Positions 41,825 through 51,032 of a stretch of 64,000 nt of DNA are shown one piece after another; within the stretch, counting starts at the first letter, position 1, and each line of letters opens with the position of its first letter. The notes under the pieces were generated by a model. It was given only the letters and a program-made list of their open reading frames with translations, ran no database searches and had not been told where the DNA came from. Where the stretch lies: contig NZ_VUOK01000003.1 of assembly GCF_009806555.1 (NCBI RefSeq), positions 372,001 through 436,000 of the forward strand. Direction: 5' to 3'. Source of the stretch: Methylobacterium sp. 2A (GTDB taxonomy: Bacteria; Pseudomonadota; Alphaproteobacteria; Rhizobiales; Beijerinckiaceae). Position numbers and translations under genes: made by a program.

Positions 41825-42495
41825 TGGGCGCGGTCGCGGATATGAAGCCCGCTGCGGTTCTCCCTCCCCCCTCTGCGGGGGAGGGTACCCTGCGCAGCAG
41901 GGGGGGGGAGGGGAGCAACGGTGCAGAAGAAGGCTCCGGCCTTCATGAAGGCTGCGCCTCTTCCGGAAGCCGGGCTCCCCTCTCCCGACCCCTGCTGACG
42001 CAGGGGCCACCCTCCCCCGTAGAGGGGGGAGGGAGGGCGCGCGCCCGACTCGGCGCCGCGCTCATCGCCGCTCTCGTCCTCATCGCCCCCGCCCACGCCG
42101 TCCAGCCCGACGAGGTGCTGAAGGACCCCGCCCTGGAGCACCGCGCCCGGCAGATCTCCGCCGAACTGCGCTGCCTCGTCTGCCAGAACCAGTCGATCGA
42201 CGATTCCGATGCGCCGCTCGCCAAGGACCTGCGCCTGATCGTCCGCGAGCGGCTGGAGAAGGGCGACAGCGACACGGCCGTGCGCGACTACGTGGTCGCG
42301 CGCTACGGCGAGTTCGTGCTGCTGCGCCCGGTCTTCGCCCTGCACACGTTGCTGCTGTGGCTGACGCCGGTGCTCGCGGTCCTGCTCGGCGGATTCGGAC
42401 TCTGGCGCCTCGCCCGCCGGCGGCGGCCGGCACCGACGCGCGGCCTGTCGGCCGCCGAGGAAGCAGAGGTCGCCGCGCTCCTGCGACGGGAGTAG
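41824..42495 (+). CDS. ccmH: Cytochrome c biogenesis protein CcmH (CycL) with repeat-encoded N-terminal insertion
   Basis: 223 residues, while most CcmH proteins are near 150-160. The thioredoxin-like three-helix domain carries [20 protein letters not shown] with the LRCxxCQ redox pair, and a C-terminal membrane helix ([20 protein letters not shown]) is present. The apparent signal peptide ([17 protein letters not shown]) starts only at about residue 75. The first 70 residues include Pro/Gly/Ser-rich text encoded by a palindromic repeat at 41860-42035. The only in-frame ATGs (41824, 41842) lie before the repeat, so it should be translated unless a rare start is used. CcmH reduces apocytochrome thiols for haem attachment. 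Confidence 0.9.
   Translation: MGAVADMKPAAVLPPPSAGEGTLRSRGGEGSNGAEEGSGLHEGCASSGSRAPLSRPLLTQGPPSPVEGGGRARARLGAALIAALVLIAPAHAVQPDEVLKDPALEHRARQISAELRCLVCQNQSIDDSDAPLAKDLRLIVRERLEKGDSDTAVRDYVVARYGEFVLLRPVFALHTLLLWLTPVLAVLLGGFGLWRLARRRRPAPTRGLSAAEEAEVAALLRRE
41860..42035. repeat. Palindromic repeat (REP-like), copy 4, inside ccmH
   Basis: The left arm 41860-41915 (CTCCCTCCCCCCTCTGCGGG, then GGAGGGTACCCTGCGCAGCA) is complementary to the right arm 41975-42035 over most of its length. Each arm contains a full sub-hairpin (CCCTGCGCAGCAGGG on the left, CCCCTGCTGACGCAGGGG on the right). The 59-base loop has no obvious coding signature. The whole unit stays open in the ccmH frame. Confidence 0.88.
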
Positions 42496-42591
42496 AATCG
42501 CTCACAGCGGTGATTCGCGAGCCCCCTCGGCACGAGTCTTGGATCAGGCCTCGCAGACCGCATGTTCGGCGACGTGCCTGGGGGCAGGACG

Positions 42592-43248
42592 ATGACGGCC
42601 GCTACGCTCACCATTTCGAGCCGCAACTACTCCTCGTGGTCGCTGCGGGGCTGGCTGATCTGCCGGATGGCGGGTCTCGACTTCCAGACCGAGGTTCTGT
42701 CCGGGACTGACGCCAGCAGCCGGGCGGAACTGCTGCACCTGTCGCCGTCTTTCCTGGTGCCTCGCCTGCGGCACGGCGATGTCGTGGTCTGGGACACGCT
42801 GGCCATCGCCGAGTACCTCGGCGAGATCGTTCCGACGGCCGGCCTGTTGCCCGGTCCCGTGGCGGAGCGCGCCCATTGCCGGTCGATCTCCGGCGAGATG
42901 CATTCGGGCTTCGTCAATCTGCGCTCGGCCCTGCCGATGAACCTGCGCGCCTTCCATCCCGGCTTCCGGCTGTTCAACGGCGCGAAGGCCGATATCGAGC
43001 GCATCGTCACGATCTTCGACGATTGCCTGGACCGCTACGACGGGCCCTTCCTGTTCGGCGCCAAGCCCTGCCTGGCGGACGCGATGTACGCGCCGGTCTG
43101 CACGCGCTTCCGCACCTACGACGTGGCGCTGCCGCCCCGGGCCGCGGCCTATCGGGACACGATCCTGCACTGGCCGCTGATGGTCGAATGGGCGGAGGCT
43201 GCCGCCGACGAGCCGGACGAGATCGAAGAACTCGAAATGGAGTTCTGA
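42592..43248 (+). CDS. Glutathione S-transferase family protein
   Basis: 218 residues. The N-terminal thioredoxin-like domain (TISSRNYSSWSLRGWLICRM, SPSFLVPRLRHGDVVVWDTL) has the Ser/Asn-rich start common in bacterial GSTs of the YfcF/GstB-like group. SLAIAEYLGE-like text (DTLAIAEYLGEIVP) marks the glutathione site. The C-terminal all-helical domain follows (FLFGAKPCLADAMYAPVCTR). ATG 42592 is preferred over an upstream in-frame ATG at 42562 because GGGGGCAGG precedes it. It follows ccmH at 97 bases and is not obviously linked to it. Confidence 0.88.
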   Translation: MTAATLTISSRNYSSWSLRGWLICRMAGLDFQTEVLSGTDASSRAELLHLSPSFLVPRLRHGDVVVWDTLAIAEYLGEIVPTAGLLPGPVAERAHCRSISGEMHSGFVNLRSALPMNLRAFHPGFRLFNGAKADIERIVTIFDDCLDRYDGPFLFGAKPCLADAMYAPVCTRFRTYDVALPPRAAAYRDTILHWPLMVEWAEAAADEPDEIEELEMEF

Positions 43249-43263
43249 GACGGCGCTGCGCCG

Positions 43264-43284
43264 AAGGCCCGGACTCAGGGCCTT
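43264..43284 (+). terminator. Weak terminator-like hairpin after the GST gene
   Basis: AAGGCCC/GGGCCTT forms a 7-bp stem with a 7-base loop, followed by TCC rather than a T run, 15 bases after the stop codon. Termination efficiency is doubtful. Confidence 0.35.
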
Positions 43285-43662
43285 TCCGGAAACCGTCGCG
43301 ACTTCCGTATCGGAGCGTGGTTCAGGATCCTCCGATCGGAGGTTGCATGGTCGTGCCCGCGACGGGCTGGCCGGCCGGTGGGGCCACGCATCGCAAGCCC
43401 GGCACAGCTTGAGCGACGCGACACCATGCAATTTCGTGCAGAGCACAAATTCATGTTGCGTCGCGAGAAAGATTCTTTTTCCGAGGTATCGATTCGAAAA
43501 ATCGGTCGGTGACAGGAGTTTAACGCACTGCGCGTTCTGATGCCCGCGGCGCGTGACAGTTCGACAGACGTCCTTTGTCACGCAACCGGACTGCACGATT
43601 GAAGCCAATCGGCATTTCTGTTCCTCTTCGCATTAGAAAAGGACCAGACTGGGCAGGAAACC
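43285..43662. other. Upstream region of the formate dehydrogenase operon
   Basis: This AT-richer stretch has no ORF with a ribosome binding site. Near 43478-43505 there is a TCGATTCGAAAAATCG near-palindrome, and near 43555-43590 the pair TGACAGTTCGACAGACG and TTTGTCACGCAA. LysR-type regulators usually bind imperfect dyads of the T-N11-A type, and a lysR gene is encoded 7.4 kb downstream. An operator here is plausible but not shown. Confidence 0.35.
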
Positions 43663-44136
43663 ATGGCGCGTCACGAGCCCTGGAGCGCGGAGCGCGCATC
43701 CGGGATCATCGCCGAACACACCCATCTCGAAGGGGCCACGCTGCCGATCCTGCACGCCTTGCAGGAAACCTTCGGCTACGTGGATTCCGGCGCGGTGCCG
43801 CTGATCGCGGATGCGCTGAACCTGTCCCGCGCCGAGGTGCATGGCTGCGTCACATTCTACCACGACTTCCGCGCCCGCCCCGCCGGCCGTCACGAGGTGA
43901 AGCTGTGCCGGGCCGAAGCCTGCCAGGCCATGGGCTCGGACAAGCTCCACCGCGAAATCCTCGGCCGCCTCGGCTGCGGCTGGCACGAGACCACCGCCGA
44001 CGGCAACGCCACGGTGGAGCCGGTCTACTGCCTGGGGCTCTGCGCCAACGGCCCCGCCGCGCTGGTGGATGGTGAACCGGTCGCGCACCTGACTGCCGAC
44101 GCCCTCGAAGCTGCCCTGACGGAGGTGCGCCAGTGA
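43663..44136 (+). CDS. fdsG: NAD-dependent formate dehydrogenase gamma subunit (NuoE-like)
   Basis: 157 residues. The thioredoxin-like [2Fe-2S] domain has its ligands in LCRAEACQAMGS and VEPVYCLGLCANGPAALVDG. ERASGIIAEHTHLEGATLPI at the N-terminus is the usual helical region. FdsG passes electrons between the clusters of FdsA and the FMN of FdsB in the soluble cytoplasmic enzyme. The gene corresponds to the FDH2 gamma subunit of Methylobacterium. AGGAA precedes the ATG. Its stop overlaps the GTG of fdsB. Confidence 0.94.
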   Translation: MARHEPWSAERASGIIAEHTHLEGATLPILHALQETFGYVDSGAVPLIADALNLSRAEVHGCVTFYHDFRARPAGRHEVKLCRAEACQAMGSDKLHREILGRLGCGWHETTADGNATVEPVYCLGLCANGPAALVDGEPVAHLTADALEAALTEVRQ

Positions 44137-45692
44137 GCGTCACCCTCTACGTTCCCCGCGATGCGGTCGCGCTCGGTCTCGGCGCCAACAAGGTCGCCCG
44201 CGCGCTGTTCGCGGGCGCCGAGCGCCGCGGCCTCGACGTCACCATCGTGCGCACCGGCTCCCGCGGCCTCGCGTGGCTGGAGCCGATGGTCGAGGTCGGC
44301 ACCCAGGAGGGGCGGATCGCCTACGGGCCGGTCAAGCTCGAGGATGTCGAGGCCCTTCTGGATGCCGGCCTGACCACGGGCGGCGACCATGCCCTGCGCC
44401 TCGGCGACCCGGAAAAGATCCCGTTCCTGGCCCGGCAGCAGCGCCTGACCTTCCAGCGCTGCGGCGTGATCGACCCGGTCTCCGTCGAGGATTACCGGGC
44501 CCATGGCGGCTATCGCGGCCTGGAGGCGGCCCTGAAGCTCGATGCCGAGGGCATCGTGGCGGCGGTGCGCGATTCCGGCCTGCGCGGCCGGGGCGGTGCC
44601 GGCTTCCCGGCCGGCATCAAGTGGAACACCGTGATGCTCGCCGAGGCGGACCAGAAGTATGTGGTCTGCAACGCCGACGAGGGCGATTCCGGCACCTTCG
44701 CCGACCGGATGATGATGGAGGGCGACCCCTTCAACCTCATCGAGGGCATGACCATCGCGGGCGTCGCGACCGGCGCCACGCGCGGCTACATCTACCTGCG
44801 CTCCGAGTACCCGCAGGCCTTCGCCACCCTCAAGGAGGCGATCGCCAACGGCGTGAAGGCCGGCGTGCTGGGCGAGAACATCCTGGGCTCGGGCAAGACC
44901 TTCCACCTGGAAGTGCGCCTCGGCGCCGGCGCCTATATCTGCGGCGAGGAGACCTCGCTGCTGGAGAGCCTGGAGGGCAAGCGCGGGATCGTGCGCGCCA
45001 AGCCGCCGATCCCGGCGCTCAAGGGCTTCCTCGGCAAGCCGACGCTGGTCAACAACGTCATGACCTTCACGGCCGTGCCGTGGATCCTGGAGAACGGCGC
45101 CAAGGCCTACGCCGATTACGGCATGGGCCGCTCGCTCGGCACCCTGCCGATCCAGCTCGCCGGCAACATCAAGCATGGCGGCCTGATCGAGGTGGCGTTC
45201 GGCATCACCATCCGGCAGGTGATCGAGGATTTCGGCGGCGGCACCCGTTCGGGCCGACCGGTCCGGGCCGTGCAGGTCGGCGGGCCGCTCGGGGCCTACT
45301 TCCCCGACCATCTCCTCGACACGCCCCTGGACTACGAGGCGATGGCGGCCAGGAAGGGCCTCGTCGGCCATGGCGGCATCGTGGTGTTCGACGACACCGT
45401 CGACATGGCGAACCAGGCCCGCTTCGCCTTCGAGTTCTGCGCCGCCGAATCGTGCGGCAAGTGCACCCCCTGCCGCATCGGCGCGACCCGCGGGGTCGAG
45501 ACCATGGACAAGGTGATCGCCGGCATCCGGCCGGACGCGAACCTGAAGCTGGTCGAGGATCTCTGCGAGGTCATGACCGACGGGTCGCTCTGCGCCATGG
45601 GCGGGCTCACCCCGATGCCCGTCATGAGCGCGGTCACCCATTTCCCCGAAGATTTTCGCCGCGCGGGCTCGCTGCCTGCGGCGGCCGAGTGA
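44133..45692 (+). CDS. fdsB: NAD-dependent formate dehydrogenase beta subunit (NuoF-like)
   Basis: 519 residues from a GTG overlapping fdsG. The N-terminal thioredoxin-like domain is followed by the FMN- and NADH-binding domain: LRGRGGAGFPAGIKWNTVM (FMN loop), CNADEGDSGTFADRMMMEGD and YIYLRSEYPQAFATLKEAI, as in NuoF. GAYICGEETSLLESLEGK is the NAD-binding turn. The [4Fe-4S] ligands appear in ESCGKCTPCRIGATRG and the distal Cys in LCAMGG. It reduces NAD with electrons from formate. fdsA follows after nine bases. Confidence 0.96.
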   Translation: MSVTLYVPRDAVALGLGANKVARALFAGAERRGLDVTIVRTGSRGLAWLEPMVEVGTQEGRIAYGPVKLEDVEALLDAGLTTGGDHALRLGDPEKIPFLARQQRLTFQRCGVIDPVSVEDYRAHGGYRGLEAALKLDAEGIVAAVRDSGLRGRGGAGFPAGIKWNTVMLAEADQKYVVCNADEGDSGTFADRMMMEGDPFNLIEGMTIAGVATGATRGYIYLRSEYPQAFATLKEAIANGVKAGVLGENILGSGKTFHLEVRLGAGAYICGEETSLLESLEGKRGIVRAKPPIPALKGFLGKPTLVNNVMTFTAVPWILENGAKAYADYGMGRSLGTLPIQLAGNIKHGGLIEVAFGITIRQVIEDFGGGTRSGRPVRAVQVGGPLGAYFPDHLLDTPLDYEAMAARKGLVGHGGIVVFDDTVDMANQARFAFEFCAAESCGKCTPCRIGATRGVETMDKVIAGIRPDANLKLVEDLCEVMTDGSLCAMGGLTPMPVMSAVTHFPEDFRRAGSLPAAAE

Positions 45693-45701
45693 GGTAGCGC
45701 C

Positions 45702-48563
45702 ATGGCCCTCATCAAAGAAATCGACTACGGCACGCCGATCCGCGTCAACGAGCAGACGGTGACGCTGACGATCGACGGCATGGCGGTGACGGTGCCGGCC
45801 GGCACCTCGGTGATGGCGGCGGCGATGCATGCCGGCACGCAGATCCCGAAGCTCTGCGCCACCGACAGCCTGGAGCCGTTCGGCTCCTGCCGCCTCTGCC
45901 TCGTGGAGATCGAGGGACGCCGCGGCACCCCGGCCTCCTGCACGACGCCGGCCGAGAACGGCATGGTGGTGCATACGCAGTCGGACAAGCTCCACAAGCT
46001 CCGCAAGGGCGTGATGGAGCTCTACATTTCCGACCACCCGCTGACCTGCCTGACCTGCGCGGCCAACGGCGATTGCGAGCTGCAGGACATGGCCGGCGTC
46101 GTCGGCCTGCGCGACGTGCGCTACGGCTATGACGGCGACAACCACGTCGCGCCGACGGCCGAAAAGTACCTGCCGAAGGACGAGTCGAATCCGTATTTCA
46201 CCTACGACCCGTCGAAGTGCATCGTCTGCAACCGCTGCGTCCGCGCCTGCGAGGAGGTGCAGGGCACCTTCGCGCTGACCATCGCGGGCCGCGGCTTCGA
46301 CAGCCGCGTGGCCGCCGGCCCGACCAATTTTTTTGAATCCGAGTGTGTCTCGTGCGGCGCCTGCGTTCAGGCGTGTCCCACGGCCACGTTGCAGGAAAAA
46401 TCGATCCACGAATTCGGCCAGCCCGAGCACGCCGCGGTGACGACCTGCGCGTATTGCGGCGTCGGCTGCTCGTTCAAGGCCGAGATGCAGGGCGAGCGCG
46501 TCGTCCGCATGGTCCCCTACAAGGGCGGCAAGGCCAATGAGGGCCATAGCTGCGTGAAGGGCCGCTTCGCCTACGGCTACGCCACCCACAAGGACCGCAT
46601 CACCAAGCCGATGATCCGCGAGAAGATCACGGATCCGTGGCGCGAGGTCTCTTGGGAGGAGGCGATCGACCGGGCGGCCTCCGAGTTCAAGCGCATCCAG
46701 GCGAAATACGGGAAAGATTCGGTCGGCGGCATCACCTCGTCGCGCTGCACCAACGAGGAGGCCTACCTCGTCCAGAAGCTCGTGCGCGCCGCCTTCGGCA
46801 ACAACAACGTCGATACCTGCGCCCGCGTCTGCCACTCGCCGACCGGCTACGGCCTGATGTCGACGCTCGGCACCTCGGCCGGCACCCAGGACTTCAAGTC
46901 GGTCGAGCATTCGGACGTGATCCTGGTGATCGGCGCCAACCCGACCGACGGCCACCCGGTCTTCGGCTCGCGGATGAAGAAGCGCCTCCGGCAAGGGGCG
47001 AAGCTCATCGTCGCGGACCCGAGAAAGATCGACCTCGTGAAGTCGCCCCACATCAAGGCCGACTATCACCTGCCGCTGAAGCCCGGCTCCAACGTCGCCT
47101 TCATCAACGCGCTGGCGCACGTGATCGTCACCGAGGGGCTGATCGACGAAGCCTATATCCGCGAGCGCTGCGATCTGGCCGAGTTCGAGTCCTGGGCGCG
47201 GTTCATCGCCGAGGAGCGCCATTCCCCGGAGAACCAGCAGCAATTCACCGGCCTCGACCCCGAGCAGGTTCGCGGGGCGGCCCGGCTCTACGCCAAGGGC
47301 GGCGCGGCCGGCATCTATTACGGGCTCGGCGTCACCGAGCACAGCCAGGGCTCGACCATGGTGATGGGCATGGCCAACATCGCCATGGCCACCGGCAACA
47401 TCGGCAAGCTCGGCGCCGGCGTGAACCCGCTGCGCGGCCAGAACAACGTGCAGGGCTCCTGCGACATGGGCTCGTTCCCGCACGAGCTGACCGGCTACCG
47501 CCACGTGTCGGACGACGCGACCCGCGAGAGCTTCGAGGCCCTGTGGGGCGCCAAGCTCGACAACGCGCCGGGCCTGCGCATCACCAACATGCTGGACGAG
47601 GCCGTCGAGGGCACGTTCAAGGGCATGTACATCCAGGGTGAGGACATCGCGCAATCCGACCCGGACACGCACCACGTGACCTCGGGCCTGAAGGCGATGG
47701 AGTGCATCGTCGTCCAGGATCTGTTCCTGAACGAGACCGCGAAATACGCCCACGTCTTCCTGCCGGGCGCCTCGTTCCTGGAGAAGGACGGGACCTTCAC
47801 CAACGCCGAGCGCCGCATCTCCCGCGTGCGCAAGGTGATGGCCCCGATGGGCGGCTACGGCGATTGGGAGGGCACGGTGCTGCTCTCCAACGCGCTCGGC
47901 TACCCGATGAACTACAGCCACCCGTCCGAGATCATGGACGAGATCGCCCGGCTCACCCCGAGCTTCACCGGCGTGTCCTACGCCAAGCTCGACGAACTCG
48001 GCTCGGTGCAGTGGCCCTGCAACGAGAAGGCGCCGCTCGGCACGCCGATGATGCACGTGGACCGGTTCGTCCGCGGCAAGGGCCGGTTCATGATCACCGA
48101 GTTCGTGGCCACCGAGGAGCGGACGGGGGCGAAGTTCCCGCTGATCCTCACCACGGGCCGGATCCTCTCCCAGTACAATGTCGGCGCGCAGACGCGGCGC
48201 ACCCACAATTCGCGCTGGCACGAGGAGGACGTGCTGGAGATCCACCCCTTCGACGCGGAGCTGCGCGGCATCGTCGACGGCGACTTGGTCTCGTTGGAGA
48301 GCCGCTCCGGTGATATCGCGCTGAAGGCCAGGATCTCCGAGCGGATGCAGCCGGGCGTCGTTTACACGACCTTCCACCACGCCAAGACCGGCGCCAACGT
48401 CATCACCACCGACTACTCGGACTGGGCGACCAACTGCCCCGAATACAAGGTGACGGCGGTGCAGGTCCGGCGGACCAACCGGCCCTCCGACTGGCAGGCG
48501 AAGTTCTACGAGGAGGATTTCTCGTTGACGCGCATCGCCCAGACTCTCGACGCGGCGGAGTGA
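45702..48563 (+). CDS. fdsA: NAD-dependent formate dehydrogenase alpha subunit, Mo-bis-PGD
   Basis: 953 residues. Domains in order: a [2Fe-2S] domain (LEPFGSCRLCLVEIEG), a His-Cys3 cluster (SDHPLTCLTCAANGDCELQD), two ferredoxin clusters (CIVCNRCVRACEEVQG and CVSCGACVQACPTATL), an Fe4S4 motif (TCAYCGVGCSFKAEMQ), then the molybdopterin domains. The active-site residue is Cys377 followed by His in RVCHSPTGYGL; the codon is TGC, so the enzyme is the cysteine, not selenocysteine, form. Formate is oxidised to CO2 here. It corresponds to FDH2 alpha of Methylobacterium, the last energy-yielding step of methanol oxidation. Confidence 0.97.
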   Translation: MALIKEIDYGTPIRVNEQTVTLTIDGMAVTVPAGTSVMAAAMHAGTQIPKLCATDSLEPFGSCRLCLVEIEGRRGTPASCTTPAENGMVVHTQSDKLHKLRKGVMELYISDHPLTCLTCAANGDCELQDMAGVVGLRDVRYGYDGDNHVAPTAEKYLPKDESNPYFTYDPSKCIVCNRCVRACEEVQGTFALTIAGRGFDSRVAAGPTNFFESECVSCGACVQACPTATLQEKSIHEFGQPEHAAVTTCAYCGVGCSFKAEMQGERVVRMVPYKGGKANEGHSCVKGRFAYGYATHKDRITKPMIREKITDPWREVSWEEAIDRAASEFKRIQAKYGKDSVGGITSSRCTNEEAYLVQKLVRAAFGNNNVDTCARVCHSPTGYGLMSTLGTSAGTQDFKSVEHSDVILVIGANPTDGHPVFGSRMKKRLRQGAKLIVADPRKIDLVKSPHIKADYHLPLKPGSNVAFINALAHVIVTEGLIDEAYIRERCDLAEFESWARFIAEERHSPENQQQFTGLDPEQVRGAARLYAKGGAAGIYYGLGVTEHSQGSTMVMGMANIAMATGNIGKLGAGVNPLRGQNNVQGSCDMGSFPHELTGYRHVSDDATRESFEALWGAKLDNAPGLRITNMLDEAVEGTFKGMYIQGEDIAQSDPDTHHVTSGLKAMECIVVQDLFLNETAKYAHVFLPGASFLEKDGTFTNAERRISRVRKVMAPMGGYGDWEGTVLLSNALGYPMNYSHPSEIMDEIARLTPSFTGVSYAKLDELGSVQWPCNEKAPLGTPMMHVDRFVRGKGRFMITEFVATEERTGAKFPLILTTGRILSQYNVGAQTRRTHNSRWHEEDVLEIHPFDAELRGIVDGDLVSLESRSGDIALKARISERMQPGVVYTTFHHAKTGANVITTDYSDWATNCPEYKVTAVQVRRTNRPSDWQAKFYEEDFSLTRIAQTLDAAE

Positions 48564-48567
48564 GGCG

Positions 48568-48861
48568 ATGAGCGCGCTGACGCAGGAGGACAAGCTCCTC
48601 CGCATGGCCAACCAGATCGCGTCCTTCTTCCGGTCCTATCCGGAGGAGGAGGCGGTCGCCGGGGTGCACAAGCACATCGTGGCGTTCTGGACGCCCAAGA
48701 TGGTCTCGAAACTGGAAGCCGCCCTGCCCGAGATGGGCGACCGGGCCGATATCCTCGTGCAGCGGGCGATGCGCGGTGCCGAACCCCAGGCCGAGAGCCC
48801 GGTCCGCCCCGCGACCCGCGACCCGCAAAAACTCGGCGAAGGTGCCAGCGACGCGGGCTGA
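48568..48861 (+). CDS. fdsD: Formate dehydrogenase delta subunit
   Basis: 97 residues, four bases after fdsA. LLRMANQIASFFRSYPEEEA and GVHKHIVAFWTPKMVSKLEA are the standard FdsD motifs. The C-terminal 25 residues (ESPVRPATRDPQKLGE) are longer and more polar than in most homologues. FdsD is required for assembly or stability of the heteromultimer. The chaperone gene fdsC, often placed between fdsA and fdsD, is absent here. Confidence 0.92.
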   Translation: MSALTQEDKLLRMANQIASFFRSYPEEEAVAGVHKHIVAFWTPKMVSKLEAALPEMGDRADILVQRAMRGAEPQAESPVRPATRDPQKLGEGASDAG

Positions 48862-49294
48862 AGCGTCGGGGCAACAAGACGCGCGCGCGACTGTCTTCGC
48901 TCATGTCCCGGGGCGCGAATGTCCCTGGTGCGCACGGTACAGGACAGTCGTGCGCTGACGTGCCGGACGGGCGCAACCTGCCCCCTCTCCTGAGCCGGAG
49001 AGGGGATCCGCGCCTCACTCGGCGAAGACGGCATCCCTGTCGTGTACCGTGCCCGGGTCGGAATCATGCCGGAAACCCGCATGGATCGAGGCCGGAGACA
49101 TCCGACGGTCTTCGCGCAGAGCCTGGACGTCGCCTCCGGAAATCCACCCCGTACGCTGTAATTCGCCTGCAAATTGCGCAGATCGGGATTAAATCTGTCC
49201 ACGCGGGATGCATCCCGCTAGCACCCTGTACACAGATCGCGCATCCTTCCGCATCGAGCGGTCCATCGACGTGACCGCCGCTGAGGAGATCGTC
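48862..49294. other. Intergenic with a palindromic repeat (copy 5) before the transporter gene
   Basis: CCCCTCTCC at 48982-48990 and GGAGAGGGG at 48997-49005 form a short hairpin of the REP-like family. A second dyad may exist between CGCACGGTACAGGACAGTCG near 48930 and CGTGTACCGTGCCCGG near 49040. The transporter promoter should lie between 49150 and 49280, where GC content falls. No ORF is supported. Confidence 0.4.
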
Positions 49295-50956
49295 ATGGGT
49301 GCTGGAGTAGCGGGCGCGGTCGCGCCCGGGGATACGCCAAGTCTGTTGTCCCGCGAGCGGATCGTCGCCAAGCCGGGCTTCAACCGATGGCTGGTTCCGC
49401 CCGCGGCGCTGGCGATCCATCTCTGCATCGGCATGGCCTACGGTCTGTCGGTGTTCTGGCTGCCGCTGACCCGGGCGCTCTCGGTCGGCCAGCCCGCGCC
49501 GGCGGCCTGTCCCGACATGGGCGTGATGACGGCCCTGTTCACCACCACCTGCGACTGGCGCGTCAGCGACCTCATCACGGTCTTCTCGATCGGCATCGTG
49601 ATGCTCGGCCTGTCGGCGGCCCTGTTCGGCGGCTGGCTGGAGCGGGCGGGCCCGCGCAAGGCCGGCATCGCGGCGGCCCTGTGCTGGGGCGGCGGCTTCC
49701 TGATCGGCGCGCTCGGCGTCTACATCCACCAGCTCTGGCTGGTCTGGCTCGGCATGGGGCTGATCGGCGGCATCGGGCTCGGCCTCGGCTACATCTCGCC
49801 GGTCTCGACCCTGATCAAGTGGTTCCCCGACCGCCGGGGCATGGCGACCGGCATGGCCATCATGGGCTTCGGCGGCGGCGCCATGATCGGCTCGCCGCTG
49901 GCCGACACGCTGATCAAGACCTTCCGGAGCCCGGATTCCGTCGGCGTCTGGCAGACGCTGGCGGTGATGGGCCTCGGCTACATCGTGTTCATGCTGGGCG
50001 GCGCCTTCGGCTACCGCGTCCCCCCCGCGGGCTGGCGCCCGGACGGCTGGACGGCGCCGGCGGCCAGGAGCGCCATGATCGCCTCGGGACACGTCCATCT
50101 GCGGGATGCCCACAAGACCGTCCAGTTCTGGATGATCTGGCTCGTCCTCTTCCTCAACGTGTCGGCCGGCATCGGCGTGCTGGCGCTCGCCTCGCCGATG
50201 CTGCAGGAAATCTTCGGCGGCGCGCTGATCGGCCAGCCGGGCACGACCTTCTCCGCCCTCGACGGGGGCCAGAAGGCGCAGGTGGCGGCGATCGCGGCGG
50301 GCTTCGTCGGCCTGCTCTCCCTGTTCAACATCCTGGGCCGGTTCTTCTGGGCGTCGATGTCGGACCGCATCGGCCGCAAGGTCACCTACGCGATCTTCTT
50401 CGCGCTGGGCGGAGTGCTCTACGCGGCGGCGCCCTGGGCGGCCGGCATCGGCTCGCAGGCGCTGTTCGTCGCCATCTTCTGCGTGATCCTGTCCATGTAT
50501 GGCGGCGGCTTCGCGACGGTGCCGGCCTACCTCGCCGACGTGTTCGGCACGCAGTTCGTGGGCGCCATTCACGGGCGCCTGCTCACGGCCTGGTCGATGG
50601 CGGGCATCGTCGGACCGTTCGTCATCACCAAGATCCGCGAGGCGCAGGTCGCCGCGGGCGTGCAGGGCGCGGACCTCTACGGCCGGACCATGTACGTGCT
50701 GGCGAGCTTCCTGGCGGTCGGGTTCCTCTGCAACCTGCTCGTCCGGCCCCTGGCCCAAAGCTGGTTCATGTCCGACACGGAGCGTGCCGCCCTCGACGTC
50801 AAGGCCGGCGCAACGGCGTCCGGACCGTCGGGCTCCTTCGGCATCGGCCATGGCGGCTTCAGCCCCGGTGCGGCCGTGGCCTGGGCGGTGGTCGGCATCC
50901 CGATCGTCTGGGGTATCGGCATCACCCTGTCGAAGGCCTTCATCCTGTTCCGGTGA
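49295..50956 (+). CDS. oxlT: OFA-family MFS transporter (oxalate/formate antiporter-like)
   Basis: 553 residues. ATG 49295 has GAGGAGAT at ideal spacing; the in-frame sequence upstream is non-coding. There are twelve predicted helices. The start (WLVPPAALAIHLCIGMAYGL, SVFWLPLTRAL) and MGLIGGIGLGLGYISPVSTL, then KWFPDRRGMATGMAIMGFGG match the OxlT signature. It is longer than classical OxlT (about 420) through an extra loop after helix 1 (SVGQPAPAACPDMGVMTALF) and a long C-terminal loop. It lies downstream of formate dehydrogenase and next to a LysR gene, so uptake of formate or oxalate is likely. The exact substrate is not shown. Confidence 0.9.
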   Translation: MGAGVAGAVAPGDTPSLLSRERIVAKPGFNRWLVPPAALAIHLCIGMAYGLSVFWLPLTRALSVGQPAPAACPDMGVMTALFTTTCDWRVSDLITVFSIGIVMLGLSAALFGGWLERAGPRKAGIAAALCWGGGFLIGALGVYIHQLWLVWLGMGLIGGIGLGLGYISPVSTLIKWFPDRRGMATGMAIMGFGGGAMIGSPLADTLIKTFRSPDSVGVWQTLAVMGLGYIVFMLGGAFGYRVPPAGWRPDGWTAPAARSAMIASGHVHLRDAHKTVQFWMIWLVLFLNVSAGIGVLALASPMLQEIFGGALIGQPGTTFSALDGGQKAQVAAIAAGFVGLLSLFNILGRFFWASMSDRIGRKVTYAIFFALGGVLYAAAPWAAGIGSQALFVAIFCVILSMYGGGFATVPAYLADVFGTQFVGAIHGRLLTAWSMAGIVGPFVITKIREAQVAAGVQGADLYGRTMYVLASFLAVGFLCNLLVRPLAQSWFMSDTERAALDVKAGATASGPSGSFGIGHGGFSPGAAVAWAVVGIPIVWGIGITLSKAFILFR

Positions 50957-51032
50957 GCGACCGCGTCGCCCGGTTGTCGGTGCTGCCGGGGGTCGCTAGG
51001 CTCCCGGCGACTCGCGGTGCCGGGATCCCTGC

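Noticed and set aside
46830-46832. Selenocysteine at the FdsA active site
   Set aside because: The codon is TGC and no in-frame TGA exists, so the enzyme is of the cysteine type.
44025-48611. A 1528-codon open frame on the minus strand
   Set aside because: It lies exactly antisense to fdsB, fdsA and part of fdsG/fdsD. The text is His/Arg/Gly/Asp-rich as expected from the complement of GC-rich codons, and no domain appears.
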